A stretch of 64,000 nt of DNA from Plasmopara viticola (GCA_001695595.3 MBPM02000078.1:248001-312000); one strand, 5' to 3'; counted from the first letter of the stretch, positions 35,610 through 49,106 are shown. The notes: generated from the letters alone by a model not told the origin. Program-made: numbers and translations.

Positions 35610-36860
35610 GTTACTCATCAAAGTTGTAGCTTTCTTAGTCATAAAAATTTAATGCTCGATGTTGTCGCTCCTTCAACTTGGAAGCTTTAAAATCCAAGTA
35701 AAGCGCTTAACTTTGGGAGACTGTTGAAAAGATCCTTACGACTGTTGCTAAAATCAAGAAACAATTCGTTCATGATGACCAACTTTACAACACAGGTCTT
35801 TTGCAATTACCGCTTTGTTTTGACTGGCAGCACCAGCATCCCCTTCCGCAGCAGCTTTGTCAAGTCTGGGCGCAACAATCGATTCAACCCTGGCAGTTTC
35901 TGCTATTTTGCCAGATTCTTGAACGCTACGATAACATGTCTGGCGCTTGGACTTGAGTTTCCTGCCCACCGGACTATGTTACTTATCTTAGCCGTCTCTT
36001 GCGGATACTGGTGGAATGGAAGATTGAAGTCCTCAAGAAACGCTATGTGAACTTAAATCACCTCTTTAATTAACTTATCTTTTGCACGCACGCGAGGCCT
36101 TGCGCGATGTCAGCCGTCCAATCCTTAGGAGCGCTTTGACTAGCTACTATCGCAGGATGCACTTATTTTATCACTTTCTTCGCAAAAGTGCAAACAGTGC
36201 CTGACTAAATGTAAATCCTCTCGCGGTAAACGTTCCACCACGTAAGGGTGTTTATTCGAGTCGTTTTCAAACGCCTTCTGAGCGATCGACTGGCTGTCAA
36301 CTTGACCATCAGAAGCGGTGACACTACTCGTGGAAGGTTTTAGAGGTGCGGGTCGAAGGTCGTGCTTCGTTATAACCCTTGCAGCTTTCTTCATAGTGCT
36401 TGTCGGTACTTTTTTCCCACTCTTTTTGCTAACACGAATTTGCCACCAACACCATGGATTCCTCGAGGTTTGTCAAGGCACTCAGTGTTTGTTCATCCAC
36501 ATTATTAGGTGTCGGGTCGAAGCGCTGGCGCTTGTTGCTTTTGATTCCTAATGTATATTTTATTTTTCCATAAGCTTTATTAACCTCCGCAGCTTGTGAA
36601 ATCACATCTCTACCTCAGTTCTCATCAGATTAGCCGTCTCTTCGAAAGACCGCTTTGACTTCTCTAAAATGCATGGAACTAATGGCGTGCGCTCTTCATG
36701 AAGCGTTGAGTTGTCAGTGGATCACGACTTTCCTGACAAGGCAAAATCTCGTCAGCTGTACCACTTGATGCCACATAATCATTGTCAGGTGTTTGCAGAG
36801 GCTCGGTTTGGTTATATTCTGCAGCTACTCGGGTGCTAGAAGCGCAGTTACCGTCTACAA
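35610..36860 (-). pseudogene. Effector copy E, broken
   Basis: The N-terminal block survives near 36840-36720 and encodes a close match to PLQTPDNDFVV of the intact copies, but the start codon and signal peptide are disrupted. An open piece at 36394-36140 matches residues 170-240 (KKAAR...KHDLRP, GPSTS-like linker). The C-terminal half is recognisable near 36050-35620 but interrupted by stops. Several frameshifts separate the pieces, so no full protein can be made. Confidence 0.82.
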
Positions 36861-37436
36861 TTTATCTGGTTAGAATATAGCATATGATTTATCGGTATAT
36901 GACAACATAAACTATCAGCTACAAATTAATGGCTACTTAAGACTATAATTGAATTTTAAATCTTGCCGATAAAGTAGATTCGATCGAAAGGTTCCTATCG
37001 GTAAAATCCCACGCGTCAATTCACCAAGAACCTTGCTCTTTCGGTATAGGACCCTTCACTTCTACTGGCCTCAAGAGTATCGACGTGTGCTTATGAGAAA
37101 ATCCTATCTTTGTTTTACATATAATTCTGTATATGCACCGAACGAACAGAATAATTGAGGGCGCAATCCGGTACAACTTCGGTATGTTAGATCATCTCGC
37201 ATGGCGGTATCGGGTCGGTAGGCTACCCTTAATATACCTGACACGGCTATCCAACATGGATAGGCGTTTAGGATGGGTCGAAGGATTGTTTAAATGGTAG
37301 CTAAGAATTGCAAACTAAATACGTTATATATATATTCACTCTGCATTTTGCCAACTAGTGCTCAGTTCCTATGACTTTAAGCAAGGAGCGAAAACTCTAC
37401 TTTCTCTGCGCCTAACACCGATACTCACCACGCTCT
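36861..37436. other. Short flank between effector E and copia 2
   Basis: Diverged unit flank. It includes a (TA)n run near 37325. I see neither a gene nor a recognisable LTR. Confidence 0.4.
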
Positions 37437-40400
37437 TGTCATGGACGCCTCCACACCTTCTCGTATCAACAAGATTGATTGAACGAGCTTCCGTACTCGA
37501 AGGTTTAAGCCGCAGATAGTGCTGAAGAAGCGAGACATGTCGAAATTGCTTAGTGGGAGATTAAGTGGGAGCATTTGATGAATATGTCGGACCAAAACGG
37601 CGTTCAAGCGCAGATCAAGGAAAGCACTTTCTATGATTTGCCTTGCGATGGAGGACTCGCACCTACTTCTGATTTCTCAAATGGAGCTCATGATGCATGG
37701 TCGCGGCTTGTAGGCCAATTCGAAAAAAAGAGCTTAACAAAAAACAAGCTATTTATATAACGTCGATTCTTTGCAAAATAGTTAAGGATGATGATGTGTT
37801 TGCTCACATTTACAAGCTGAAGACCCTGGTGAAACAGCTCGACGCAGTGGGAGCTCTGGTCACTGAAGATGACTTGATTATCACGCTTCTCGGAAGTTCA
37901 CGCCTTTTGGGAATTTCGCTCTTCAACACGGCGTTGGAGTTAAGGCCGGACTCGTTGACGTGAGATCTCGTGACGTTCCGGCTGGTACTTGAAGAAAGCA
38001 GGTGGTGGCATCGGTAGAGTCGCGCAAAACCAAGGTCAATCGTACATGACGATAGCTATTGGACGGCGAAAGGAACAACAAGCGCCAGTGAAGACTAATA
38101 GGGCATATCGCTACTATGAAGAGTGCTGGATTGTCATCGGACTTGCGAGAATGCTGCGCGACAACGGCCGCAGCGCGCAAATATTGTGCAGAGTGACAGC
38201 AACTTTGGTTACTAAATGGTGATTATGCGCGTGCGGCCATGTCGAGCTGCGTGTATCTTGTCGACTCTAATGCGACGCAGCACATGACATTCTCGAAGGA
38301 GTCGATAAAATACCACAAGGAGATCCTATGCATCTCACGAATGGCAAGCGGCGGCAATGGGCGGTATTGTGATGGCAACGGTGAGAGCATGCGGAACGAG
38401 GGGGGGGTGTTGACTACGGTGTGGCACATGCCAAAATGTTCGCGATTTTCATCATTTGTTGGACGTTTAATGGTTCGATTACCTCCGAGCGGGAATGATG
38501 CTTTGCTAAAGAGTTAAGAACTCAGAGTATATGAGGGCAAAGGATTGTTTAAGGTGTGTGTAAGTGGATATGACAAGTTTGTTTGGATGTCATCGAGACA
38601 CCGCGTTTGACACCTTTGCCTTGGCCACATTTGCCATAGCGATTAATCCGCCATCGTCACAAAAGGTCATAGAATCGGCGATTACTTGGCATCAGTGGGC
38701 CAGTAGGGGTAAAGAGATGGTCGCGCACTCCAAGCAGACACATGTAGATTTTTATGGGGTCAACTCCAACTCATGTCAAGCAAATGATCAAAGTCGTTCT
38801 GGCGATGTATGTAGTCTAATGCAGGCACCAACCTCTGGCAAAAAGCGCTACATTACGTTTATTGACGAAAATTTTTACTGTTTTGTCGTGTATTTGCCAA
38901 GAAACTATTGCTAATTCTGTCGCGCTAGTCGAAAATCAGACCAACAATCGCTTAAAAATTTTATCGAGTGACAACGCTAGAGAATACAAATTTGGTAAAA
39001 TCGCTATGTTCCGTGCAGAGCGAGGCATTAGTAAGGAAATTCGCTTCTCCGTATATACATCACTTTCACGGAGTGGCTAAGCGAATAAATCGCATACTTG
39101 TAATGTATGTCCACTGGATACTAGAGCACGCTGGACTACCAAAGTCGTATTAGGGTGAAACCGTATAAAAGTTTACATTGCTTTAGAATCGGTGTCCGCC
39201 ATGCGCCATTAGACGCAACATGTCTTCGTACCAAAGTTGGACCGGAAGAAACCTCTTTGGGAAATTTGTAAAATTTTGGCTGTCACGCGTACGTTCAAGT
39301 TTTAGAAGAGAAACATTTTAATTTTGATGCTTGCTCAGTTAAACGTTGATTTAAAGTTTGTTGGAGCACGTAAAGTGTATCGTTTTGTTACGATAAAAGG
39401 CCGTTGTGTATGTATTAATCATGACGCGCAGTCTATGGAGGACGCCTTCGAAAGTGAAAGGCGCGACAACAGCACTTCAAGAAGAGCTGTCATCAAAGAA
39501 GACAAAGTGGACAATCAAGCCTCAAAACAGACGGACAAACCAGCGCAAAAAATCGACAAAGCTGCGCAGAATCAAAATAGTCAAAGCAAACGGGATCAAC
39601 AGACCCAGCCAATACCGGATATTAATTCAAGTACGGTAGCAAGCAACTAGTCACTGGAGAAGGCAGCGACCAAGGTGATATCGATCACTAGGTGAAATGT
39701 CTGTAGCGGCTTAGAACTATGAAAATGCCTTCGTTAAGTGTTCAGTGGGAAAAGTGCCGACCACTTTCAAATCGGGAATGGAATCATATGACAACGGCGA
39801 GTGACAAGAAACATGTTATTCGGAGATCAATCCACTTCGCATGTTCAAGGCCTGGACACCTGAGTCACTGCCAAAAGGTCGCAAGGCAATCGGTAACCAA
39901 GATGGCGAGATCGCGAGGTGAAAGGCGCGTGTTGTGATCGAGACTTTATCACGGAACATATGACATCGACTATAAGGACATTCGCGCCTGTGGTTAAGCT
40001 TACATCGATTCGAATTTTGCTATTTCTGGCGGCTAAAAAATGACTCACTGTTCACCAGATGGATGTGAGGACCGTGGATCTGGCGGAGTATTTAACGAAG
40101 GCATCAACATGACACAGTTCGGCATTTTTGGCGATGAAAAGCAATCCTATTACGTTTGCAAGCTGAAAAGGTCACTTTTAGACTTAGAGCAGTAATGTAA
40201 TGTATTACGTTATCGAGTTGCCAAGTTATGCACATGCTAGGCTCAGTCTGGCTAGTCCACGGCATAGAGTGGTGTACGCATACGTCGGGTCTCGTTCGGC
40301 GGGCAGTGCAGTCAGCACCGGGGTCGTGAGGGTCTTCCATTATTTTGCTTAGCTCTGACTTGGTAAAAGCCCAGGTGGCGCCCGGTGCTGGAGACCGTCG

Positions 40401-41530
40401 CGTCGAGGGTGAGACTCGTTAGAGACCTGCAGATACCCGAGAGCACCTGCCCGAAGCGCGCGAACATTTAGCCCCCGCGCTTGGAAAGTCATCTAGGAAA
40501 TGGAACGATGCAATCGATGGATTTATGCTTGGACTATACTTTGAGATATGCAAATCTCATAGCTGTGTCTATATGAAGCGTCATGCTCAAGACATGATCT
40601 TTGGTTGACTCGATTCTTACCTGCAGTAGCACTAAGATGCTTCAAAAAATAATACAGCATGCTCGAGATAACGCATATAGGGCCCTCAAATTTTCTCTAT
40701 CTCTACATTGGGTAATACTAGATTAGGGGACAGTGACAATACGGCTGACCAAGTTTGCGTCGGACACTCTAGAGAAAATCTATATACAAGACAGCATTCC
40801 TGTAGAAACACGACAAGATCCGGGCCTCAAGCTGACCAATGAGATGCGGGAAGGAAGCTGCAAGCATGAGGAGACAACGTCTGTAGTGCCTCATTAAAAT
40901 GATGTGAGCTGCCTGATGTATCTCGTGGTAAGTATATGTCCGGACCTTGTAGCAGCAGTGGGAGTGCTCTGTTAATTTGCTTCAGACTCAAGCTTAGCGT
41001 AACGACGAGCGCTAAAGCAAAATTCAAGGTACATTCAAAGCACAAAGACAAACAGCACTGAATTTAAGTAGCAAACGTCTCAGGGCCAAACGCTACTAAA
41101 ACGCTGAATGGTGAAACAGCATTGCATCGAGAAGTAGCACAAGTGGGTGTACTTTTGTGACGAACGGTGGGTGTATCGGCTAAAGGAGCAAGACGCCAAA
41201 AATGTGAGTCTGTCATCTAATGAATTTAAGTAAATAAAGTTTAGAGAAGCTATGGGTTAAGTTTTATTGCGCGAACTTGGCAAGACGAGGCAATCAAGTC
41301 TATTGACGATAATGAAGGTGTTATCGCGTTGGTCAGCAACCCGGATTATCAAAACCGAACGGGGCACGTCAACATCCGTTATCACTTTGTTCACGATAAA
41401 GTCGAATACATTTAGGTCGTGCTTGAGTATTTCTCCACTCTGATAGTGCTTGCCGACATAATGATGAAGCCGATTCTAGCAGTCCAACCCATCGCTGTTT
41501 GTGGAAGCTGGAGCCCAGGCATCAAGAGCT
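37437..41530 (+). mobile_element. Degenerate Ty1/copia retrotransposon 2 (gag to RNase H)
   Basis: Domains appear in copia order on the plus strand. Gag lies near 37437-37960 (LVKQLDAVGALVTEDDLI). Protease lies at 38239-38320 (DSNATQHMTF, with N in place of the usual catalytic-site G). Integrase lies near 38740-39170 (HVDFYG, YITFIDE, a DNAREYKFG segment and GVAKRINR). A charged linker at 39324-39650 follows. Reverse transcriptase lies near 39930-40620 (DYKDIRACG, YVCKLKRSL, then KWNDAIDGFMLGL), and RNase H near 41290-41490 (VALVSNPDYQNRTGHVNIRYHFV, split by no stop, then LADIMMKPI). Frames shift repeatedly and stops are frequent. Clear LTRs were not found. A SINE-like element splits the reverse transcriptase. 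Confidence 0.85.
40194..40486 (-). mobile_element. SINE-like retroposon, copy 4, nested in copia 2
   Basis: This 293-bp stretch matches the family at 7628-7951, in the same orientation. Removing it joins copia reverse transcriptase codons for LEQ to SSRKWNDAIDG, as expected for an uninterrupted domain. It ends at CTTGGAA, so it lacks the first 30 or so bases of the full element (5' truncation). A possible 3-bp duplication AGT flanks it, too short to be sure. Confidence 0.78.
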
Positions 41531-44500
41531 GTCGAGTCAAGAGGGAGTGCTGTTCAAAGGTTATGTAGCACAATGGCATCCAGTCGGCAAGATATCGACC
41601 AGTACACAATTATCTAATGTCGCATATAGGCAAAGATGGCGTCATCTTTAGGCGCGTAGAAAAGCGCAATCAAGACGATTGTGCAAAGTTGGTAAGTCTT
41701 CTTGATTGGCTTAGAATGTTTTTTAGCCTAAAGGTAGCAAATAGTTGCAATCTAAGGACCTTACATATATATGGGCAGTCGTTCCAAATCCATTACAACG
41801 GCTCCCTCTAAAGTATGAGCAAAATTACCGTGACACCTCGCAAGAAACACCTGGCACTTATGAGCAAGTCTCGACATCACGCCCTTTACTCTAACAATGT
41901 GCTGTTGGCCTTATTTCCATCTCGGCCTAACATCTTTCTCAGGGAGAAGCATCTTTTGCTCGCTTGTGTGTACACTCTTCGAGATTGCCCCCTGGCAGTT
42001 AGATTTCTGTTTCTTCGAGGCGACTTTGGTTCTCGAGGAGAAGATGGACCACTTTGGTGATGTGTTACATAAGCTTTGAGGCTGCTCGACTCCCTCGAGT
42101 CTCAATGTGAGGTTTTCAATCTGCGTCGGGATGTATTCTCTTATCGTAGTGAGCTCTTGACCTAATTAGTTGCTAAAGACGCACAGCCATATTGGTGTGC
42201 AGCTCCTTAGTCTTAAAGCCAATGCGGAATGAACTCAGGGCACTGTCAGCCACGGTATGATCACCCGTCCTCTCCTGACTAACATGGTTAAGAGCAAAAA
42301 CAACACTTTGAAGAGGCTTATTTTCGAAAATATAGGACTATAAGTGTGAAGAAGGCCTGCAACTAGCAGATTCTGTGAGCTGAACATACTTTGTTCTGTC
42401 TGAATTAAATCAAGACTATGCTTATGCTCCCCCATTAATCAAATTCTATCGTTCGTAATCCTAAAACAAGTTAAACGAATTAGCAAAGTGCCAATTTCTA
42501 TAAGTTTATGCGTAATTGAAGATGATGTTGGAGCCCACAGCGCATATTGCCTCATAATATGGTCAGCGTTTATATACGCCGAGCAGTTTACTGTATCCAT
42601 ATGTGGGAAAATTATTGTGATAGTCGCGCTTCTCGTCTCAGTTTGTAGCCAATTACGGCTGAAAATTGACCAGGTCAAGCCTCTCTAATACCTGACAATG
42701 ATCGGCACAATTGCTGATTTTTTCCTTCGACATTTATTTGAGATTATTTTGGTCCAAAAAACGACCGAACGCTTGCTGAGAGCGATAGAGGCTTTCACCT
42801 CTAACTGGCTCTTAGAAAACTAAAACAGACCGAATAAGTTGTCGAGGATGAAAAACGACCCTTTATTAATCAAGACAACCTTGAAGTTTATAAAGTCACG
42901 TGACAAGGATAACCTGGCTTAAGACCATTACCTACAAAGGCCAGTGCACCGCTTCGACGTCCTACAACTACACCGTTAGAGCCAGATGGAGTCATGCTTA
43001 GATTATTCGGCCTGAGGGTGAAAGACTGAGCTCAGATGTAGATGACAAGGCTTCTATAGATTGAGATTCAATGAACTTTCTTTTCAAAATTCATTTTCTG
43101 CATAGCAAGCGATCTCAAATATATATTTAAGATAAAAAGCTGCAGGCTCACATATAGGATGATACTGGTGTCACCAGCATGCCTTCATAGGTCTCATGGC
43201 TTTCAAACGCACCTTTGCTGTATGGTTGATCTCACCTTTGCCCTTTGATTAAGCTTATGATAGTGCCGTTCAAGCACGGTCTACTCAAACGGACAAACTG
43301 ATGATTACCATGGCTACTCGATAAATGAAGTTAGTTTTGCTCTTAGTTGTTTGTTGAGTTTTTATAGCTCAGTCGGCTCCAGTATGTAAGCAAAATTATG
43401 GTTCATTGAAATTCGAGGTGGTATATGAAGTACAGTCTTGAGCAATAATAAGATCGGCTTTTGTTGCTCTGTGGTCAAAGGTATACGATAAGCGAAAATA
43501 GTTTATAGAGGCGCATTTAACGAAACTGACAAGTATTTTCGCAGGAGAAATTTATGACAATAAAATACATGCGCGGTGACTAGGTCAAATGGCACCTTGC
43601 ACAGAGGCATCCAGCGGGGCAAATTAAAAATTTTCCGGTAGGTAAAGCTCACTATACTTGGTCATAGAGGAATCAACGTGAAAAATCGACTACTGAATTA
43701 CCCATAACAATGTCTGTCTTTGATATATAATTCAATGTTTGTTGTATGCATTGAAGTAAACTCAAAGGTTCACACAGAAATGTTAATTACCTTTGTCTTT
43801 TCCTCAGATTGCAAACCGGTGTGAACCGACAAAGTGCCCGTCGGGCACTTAAAGCCTCTCTTCTTTCTAAAAAAAAACACCGGCTTTTGACCCCACGATA
43901 TCATAACAAGGCTCGTTACATTCTTCTTCGATTAAATCAAATACATCATTTGTTACTTTTGTACAAAAGACTAGTTTGATTATAAGAACCAGCCAAAAAA
44001 GAGTGTTGCCGATCGGCCAAATCTTCTGAAGATGGCAAAAGCAAAACCGAACAACATTGGTTTGGCTTCTACAAGTGATACTGCACAAATAAGCTATTTT
44101 TGCGCCTACGTTCATACATATAAAAAGCTGCGCCAGCAATATACGCTGTGCCCTTACTAGCCTGTAAAGTTTTGCCGGGCAGAGAGCTGGTAAGGCAAGG
44201 TAGGCTTTTGGAAAGCCTCACCAGTTAACAAGGCTGGAAGCGCGCACCTATCGTTTTACCAAGTTGGTGGTGCAAAGACACCCCAGGTTCGGGCTATGAA
44301 TATGACAAGCACACGCCTGCCCCTTTGCCAGCTAGTGCAACCAAGAAGCCACGCGTCGTAAAAAACACCGTCAAAACTATTTCATCGATTGGAGAACGCT
44401 CCTAAAGGTGTTAGACTTAGCGTCAGACCCTTCGGCCATGCAAAGATAGACAGAAATATCGGAGGCAAAAATCGGGATGTCGATAGAAACACCGAGAGCG

Positions 44501-44650
44501 ATCTTTCTGAAGAAACACTTCCCCTCCGTTGTATTTGTTCATCGATAGAAGTGCAAGCTTTGATCCACCTGTTCAGAAACCAAAGGCGAAAATTGCAAAG
44601 GCCTCAATGACAATCGTCTTGTCGAAGCATGGGATACGCTGCAAAAATCG
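41531..44650. repeat. Unit E spacer, highly diverged, end of the array
   Basis: Matches to other units are patchy: about 43810 (CCGGTGTGAACC against GCCGGTTTCACC of unit B), about 44010-44100 (the GATCGGCCA and GGTTTGGCTTC blocks) and about 44425 (CCTTCGGCCATGCAAAG against ACTTCGGCCATGCAAAAGG). No open frame is supported. About 41560-43750 cannot be aligned by eye. Confidence 0.45.
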
Positions 44651-45563
44651 ATTTTGAAGTAATGCGTATGAATTAAAAGCCTCCAAACACTGAGCGCACA
44701 GATTCAGACAAAAGTGTTATGACATAGTCAAGCGATCAAATACACGGCTTAGACATCAATTCGGAGTCGCTTGCGTTAGCTGATTGATTAAAGAATTTTA
44801 GTCGACTCATTACACCTTAAAAACTAAAGTATTCACACGCACTTAATAAGCACCCGTACGTTAATTTCACTACACCCTTCTTAACGTTCGTTGCTCTTAT
44901 GCTGTTTTTCAGTACAGACTGACCACAGGGGGTTTAGTCAGATTGGGAACAGTGTAAATTAAAACCTAGGGGTCTTCTTTTTTATCTTAGGAATTGCTAG
45001 AAATAGATAGCACTACACATTATTGTCGCTTTTTACTTTATACATAAAGCCCTTGAGAACACACGATACGTCTTTTTATTCTAGCGGATACGCAACTCAT
45101 GAGCTACCTAACTTTGATTAAATTAGTAATTTGATTTACCTCCCATCTAATTCCTGCAGTTAAATAAGTAGCGGTGTGTTCGCTCGCTAGAAGATTGCTG
45201 GCTACACCGTGCGAGATTCCTCTTTATGTTCACTTTCAAAAGTATGATATAAACGCACAAAATAATAAAATAAATGAGGTCGAGTGCAGGTCGCTTTTGC
45301 AGAGTTTCGAACTTGAGTTTTATTTCGTGACGAGGAATACTATATTGGACGGCCATCTGACATTGGAGCATAGAATACACTACCCAGCTCCAAATATGGT
45401 TCTCTCAAAGTTTGTATTTACGAAAAATATTCGTAAAATCATGAAATACAAGGTTGAAGTAAAGACCATCACTCCATGTCCGCGCGCTTAGCCCATTGTC
45501 ATTTCCGCATCATCCAAACAACACATTAGTTGGCGAAATTGTGTTCGACAATAGAAAAAAGTG
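44651..45563. other. Junction between repeat array and single-copy genes
   Basis: I find no unit-like sequence and no gene here. A plus-strand open stretch at 45174-45491 has no ATG context or family match. This should contain the promoter of the coiled-coil gene. Confidence 0.4.
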
Positions 45564-48500
45564 ATGGTGGAAGCAGCAAGCGCCGTAAAGGATGCACCGT
45601 CGTCGCAAGGCGTCAAGGCACTGGTTCCAATGTCGCTGAGCCTGTGCGTGACAAGCAATGTAATATTGTATTCTGAATTAATAAAGGGCTGATTGCATAC
45701 AGAGTGGTAAAAAAAGAGAAACTATTGCAGATGGAGGCGGCTGAGCTAGAAAAGTTACTAGCTCAGCGCAAAGTAATACTAGGTCGTATGCAAGAGAGCC
45801 ACGAATACATGCTTACGACGAATGGCCGATTACAGTATGTTTTTTCGTATGTCGCTAACAACGCCCGCCAAACATAGTAAAGAACAATCGTTATTCAGAG
45901 AGAAGAATCGCTCGCGCCGAGAGAGGCTGTTGGCGTTGCGGACGCTGCAAGAGCACTGCAGCGAGGACAGGCCGGGTCTCTGTGATGCTATAGGAATCAA
46001 TGAGCTCAAAGCTACTGCCGAAAAGTGTGGCGTACTGAAAGAAGTTTTGTTCGGATTAACGGATAAGTGCGCCGGGCTAGAAAATCGGTGCATGGAACTC
46101 GAAGAGCAAACAGCACGGGAGAAGGCAGCTTTCGAAGCGAAACAGGAACGAATGGATGAAGGTTTGAGCTTGACTGATGAAAATATGATGCCGCTGTTAT
46201 TAGCCCCCGATATTTTATTTCACTGTAGTTCGAAGCACACTGCGCCTTTTGCATGAAGACATAAACTCAACTCAGTGGATTATCGCGGTAATCATCTAGT
46301 TTTCAAGAGTATTGCTGCCAGTATTCTGATTGGTTGCTCATGATACTTAAGAACGACCAAGCTGAGCTCGCCAGTGAAGAGAACCGCCTTTATACTATCA
46401 ATCGGAAGGCTCTATGTCAAAATTCGAAGTTTCAAAAGCTCATTGTCACTTCAAAAACCGAAAAAGCTGCAGTCGAGGATCTGCAAACGGTATATCAAGC
46501 TTATTCTAGCAATCTGTTGTCATTTGGTAACGTCTTTCGCTTGGAATAAGCAGACCTTGCAAAATTACGAGTGCATGGTCCAAGAAGAGCACCGCTTACT
46601 TGTGATTGCGAACGAAAATGCTCGAAGGTGCGATTTTTGCCGAATTCGTTACTATTGGTTTAACTTACAAGCACGTGCAGTGAACAGCGAGAGCTTCAAA
46701 GGCTGCTTGGGAATAACGGGGTAAGAGACTTGGGCTATATTTGCTGAAAGAAGTACACTAGACATTAGCCTTTGTTTTGAACATTTTAGGCGACATGCCC
46801 AGCCGATGAGGAAGTGCTGCGGGCAGCAAACGATCTGCGACTACGTTTGCAAAACCTGAATGTAGGCACAGATGCAGTGCACTATGAAATTGGAGGCTGA
46901 TTGTTCATGTTCCATCAGGAGTTTGTGGCCAGTGCTAAGTGTTTTAAGCGGGAATTGGCTCTGCGGGGAAAGCAAGAAAAGGATATGCTTGCAATTACGC
47001 AATCAAGCATTAAGGTTCATTTCTTTTTCGAATTCTACGCTATTATCGAACGAATTGATACACTGTTTAAGTAGGCGAAAGATGAACAGTTGTCTTGGCT
47101 GCATCGTCAGTGCGTGCGTCTCAAAAGTGAGCAAGATGAAGCTAGCAAGGTCTACAGTGCTAATGAAGCTGGTAAATTCTGAGATACTAGAGCACTGCTA
47201 TGTACATTTCTAACTACTAAATGCTTCTTAGCTTTTAATGCATTCAATGAGGAACACAATGTGGCAATGGCTACACTAAATTTGCAAATCAAAGATGCTG
47301 AAAAGCACGTAAAAAAAACCGAACGTGCCATTGCAACCCAAAAGAAGAGGGCGATCGCCACGAGTAAAAAGATTTCACAGAAAACTAAGACATTGCAAGA
47401 ATGGCAAGCAAAAATGGAAGCCAAACAAGACCAGGTGGCAAAGACTGCAGCCACCCAAAAGCGTGTTAGTGCTGAAGTTTCAAGTTTGCAAGAAGCGCTA
47501 GAGCAAGTGCAACGTCGTGAAGAGCAGTTTGAAAAACTACGCACCGCACAAGAAAAGGAGTCTTTAGAGCTGCGTAATTCTTGTGCGGCTTTAGAGGCTA
47601 AAGTTCAGCATATGCACACGAACGTGTCAGTTTTGAATACCAGCATTACGGCAACTCAAACCGTCGTGAAGAACCTCACTGACGAAATTCGCAATAAGTT
47701 TTTGACCACATTCGTTGTCGACGATGCGAAAATCCTAAATGAGTTACTTGACAAAGAGGTACGCATGCCAAAAGACGGCAAGTCTTTTTCAACGTGAAAT
47801 TAGACGCGTTTTACTGTGTACTTAGTTAAACAGCTGGATAACGAAGGATACTGACGAGGTTAATAAAGCGATTGCTTGCGAGACGTCAAAGGTAGTTTTT
47901 TGTCGTCCTAAAAATTTTGCTTTACTAGCTTCTGATTTACTTGCGTCAGCTTAATGAAAGATACGAAGTTTTGAAAGCCGAAACCCGCAAAAAGTTTGGC
48001 AAGATAATGGCGCAGAAAGTAAGGCTGTCGCAACTTACTAAATAAATACGCTAATGAAGAGCAAACTGATATTTTTAAATGATGTAGGAGAAGGACTACG
48101 ATACTAAGCTTACTAAATTGAAGAGAATGGTAGAGAAACACGCGATCTCTCAAACCTGTAAAAAAGGCGAGATAGAGAATGAATTGGCGACAGGCCATAA
48201 AGAAAAGGAGGCCAATGAATCGAAAGCAAAATGTATCGAGGTTACAAACTGCGGTCTCGATCAATCACCGAATCATGAAGATGTCATCCCCATCGTACGT
48301 CTATTTAGTTTTGTGCAATGCTTTTTAAGAAACTTAATGCTTATTCGTTTTGCTTCGGTAGGCTTCATTTACCAAAAATCATTCGTTGACGGCACACTCA
48401 AGGCAACTCAAAGAGACGGGAGTGGCTAAACAAGTTTCGAAGTCTGCTCGGCGTCAGCTTGCTCCTAGGCTCAATCTGGCAAACGAATCACCCCAGACGG

Positions 48501-49106
48501 ACAAGGAGTTGATTGATGTTTTCAACGTTGAAACGGCAGCAGCATCTGTACGTGAAGGGGCTCATTCGACCGCATTGCAAAGGAGCAGACTCAACAATGC
48601 TCGTCGACCACGACTTAAAAGGCGCACACAAGCGCAAAAATCAGGAAAGCCAACCGCTTTAAACGTTAATCCGGGAACAGCGCTTGTCGTGGACAATGGT
48701 CGTGATACAAAAAGCACTTTACTCAATCCTGCAGACGAAAAGTCAAAGCAGTGCTCGTGTGAGTCTCCAATCGGCTGTGACGGCGACCTTACGGTATCCA
48801 ACCCTGCGAGGGATATAGAGAATTCAAATGAAACGTCTTCTATCGTAGGTCAAGGCTTTGCGAAGAAGCTGTTAGCGCAAAAGGTACGCTGTCATTGCTT
48901 GTTGATAAGTCTTATCTAAAGTTGTTCTTGCGCACGAACAGAGACAGATAAATAATCGAAATAAAAGCGCCAGCAAGCGCCGCACGTCGATGAAGGCTTT
49001 GCATCGACCTTGTCACCCTAAGTTGAGCCAACTTTATCTTAAGCGCTCCCAACCTACTGCCCACATTGTGGACTGGTCTACAGCCGACACGTTCTCTTTC
49101 GACTAA
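45564..49106 (+). CDS. Intron-rich coiled-coil protein, function unknown (~877 aa, 15 exons inferred)
   Basis: A consistent frame runs through exons 45564-45659, 45731-45834, 45878-46195, 46300-46489, 46551-46627, 46672-46720, 46790-46861, 46919-47014, 47075-47171, 47232-47758, 47847-47891, 47950-48018, 48088-48294, 48362-48883 and 48942-49106. Every intron is GT...AG, about 43-105 bp, and phases agree at each junction. The exon 3/4 junction (weak donor GTTATT) and the start of exon 11 are the least certain. The product is rich in Glu, Lys, Gln and Ala with long heptad-like stretches, longest in exon 10 (MATLNLQIKDAEKH onward). The C-terminal part from exon 14 is basic and probably disordered. 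I do not recognise the family; cytoskeletal, centrosomal or kinetochore roles are possible but unsupported. Confidence 0.75.

Larger units (their letters stand above)
1..44650. repeat. Tandem array of ~9 kb effector-bearing units (A, A', B, C, D, E)
   Basis: The same order of sequence blocks recurs along this stretch: effector gene on the minus strand, its upstream flank, and a long spacer. Effector start codons lie at 923, 9454, 18599 and 27781, with a remnant near 36860, giving periods of 8531, 9145, 9182 and about 9080 bp. Spacer landmarks recur too, for example the block around a GGTCGGCCGG-like motif at about 12410, 21617, 29376 and 44010. B and C spacers differ by scattered changes and small indels; A, D and E are much more diverged. 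Copy limits were set by eye, so outer edges are approximate. The array appears to stop near 44650, where unit-like sequence gives way to single-copy genes. Confidence 0.93.
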
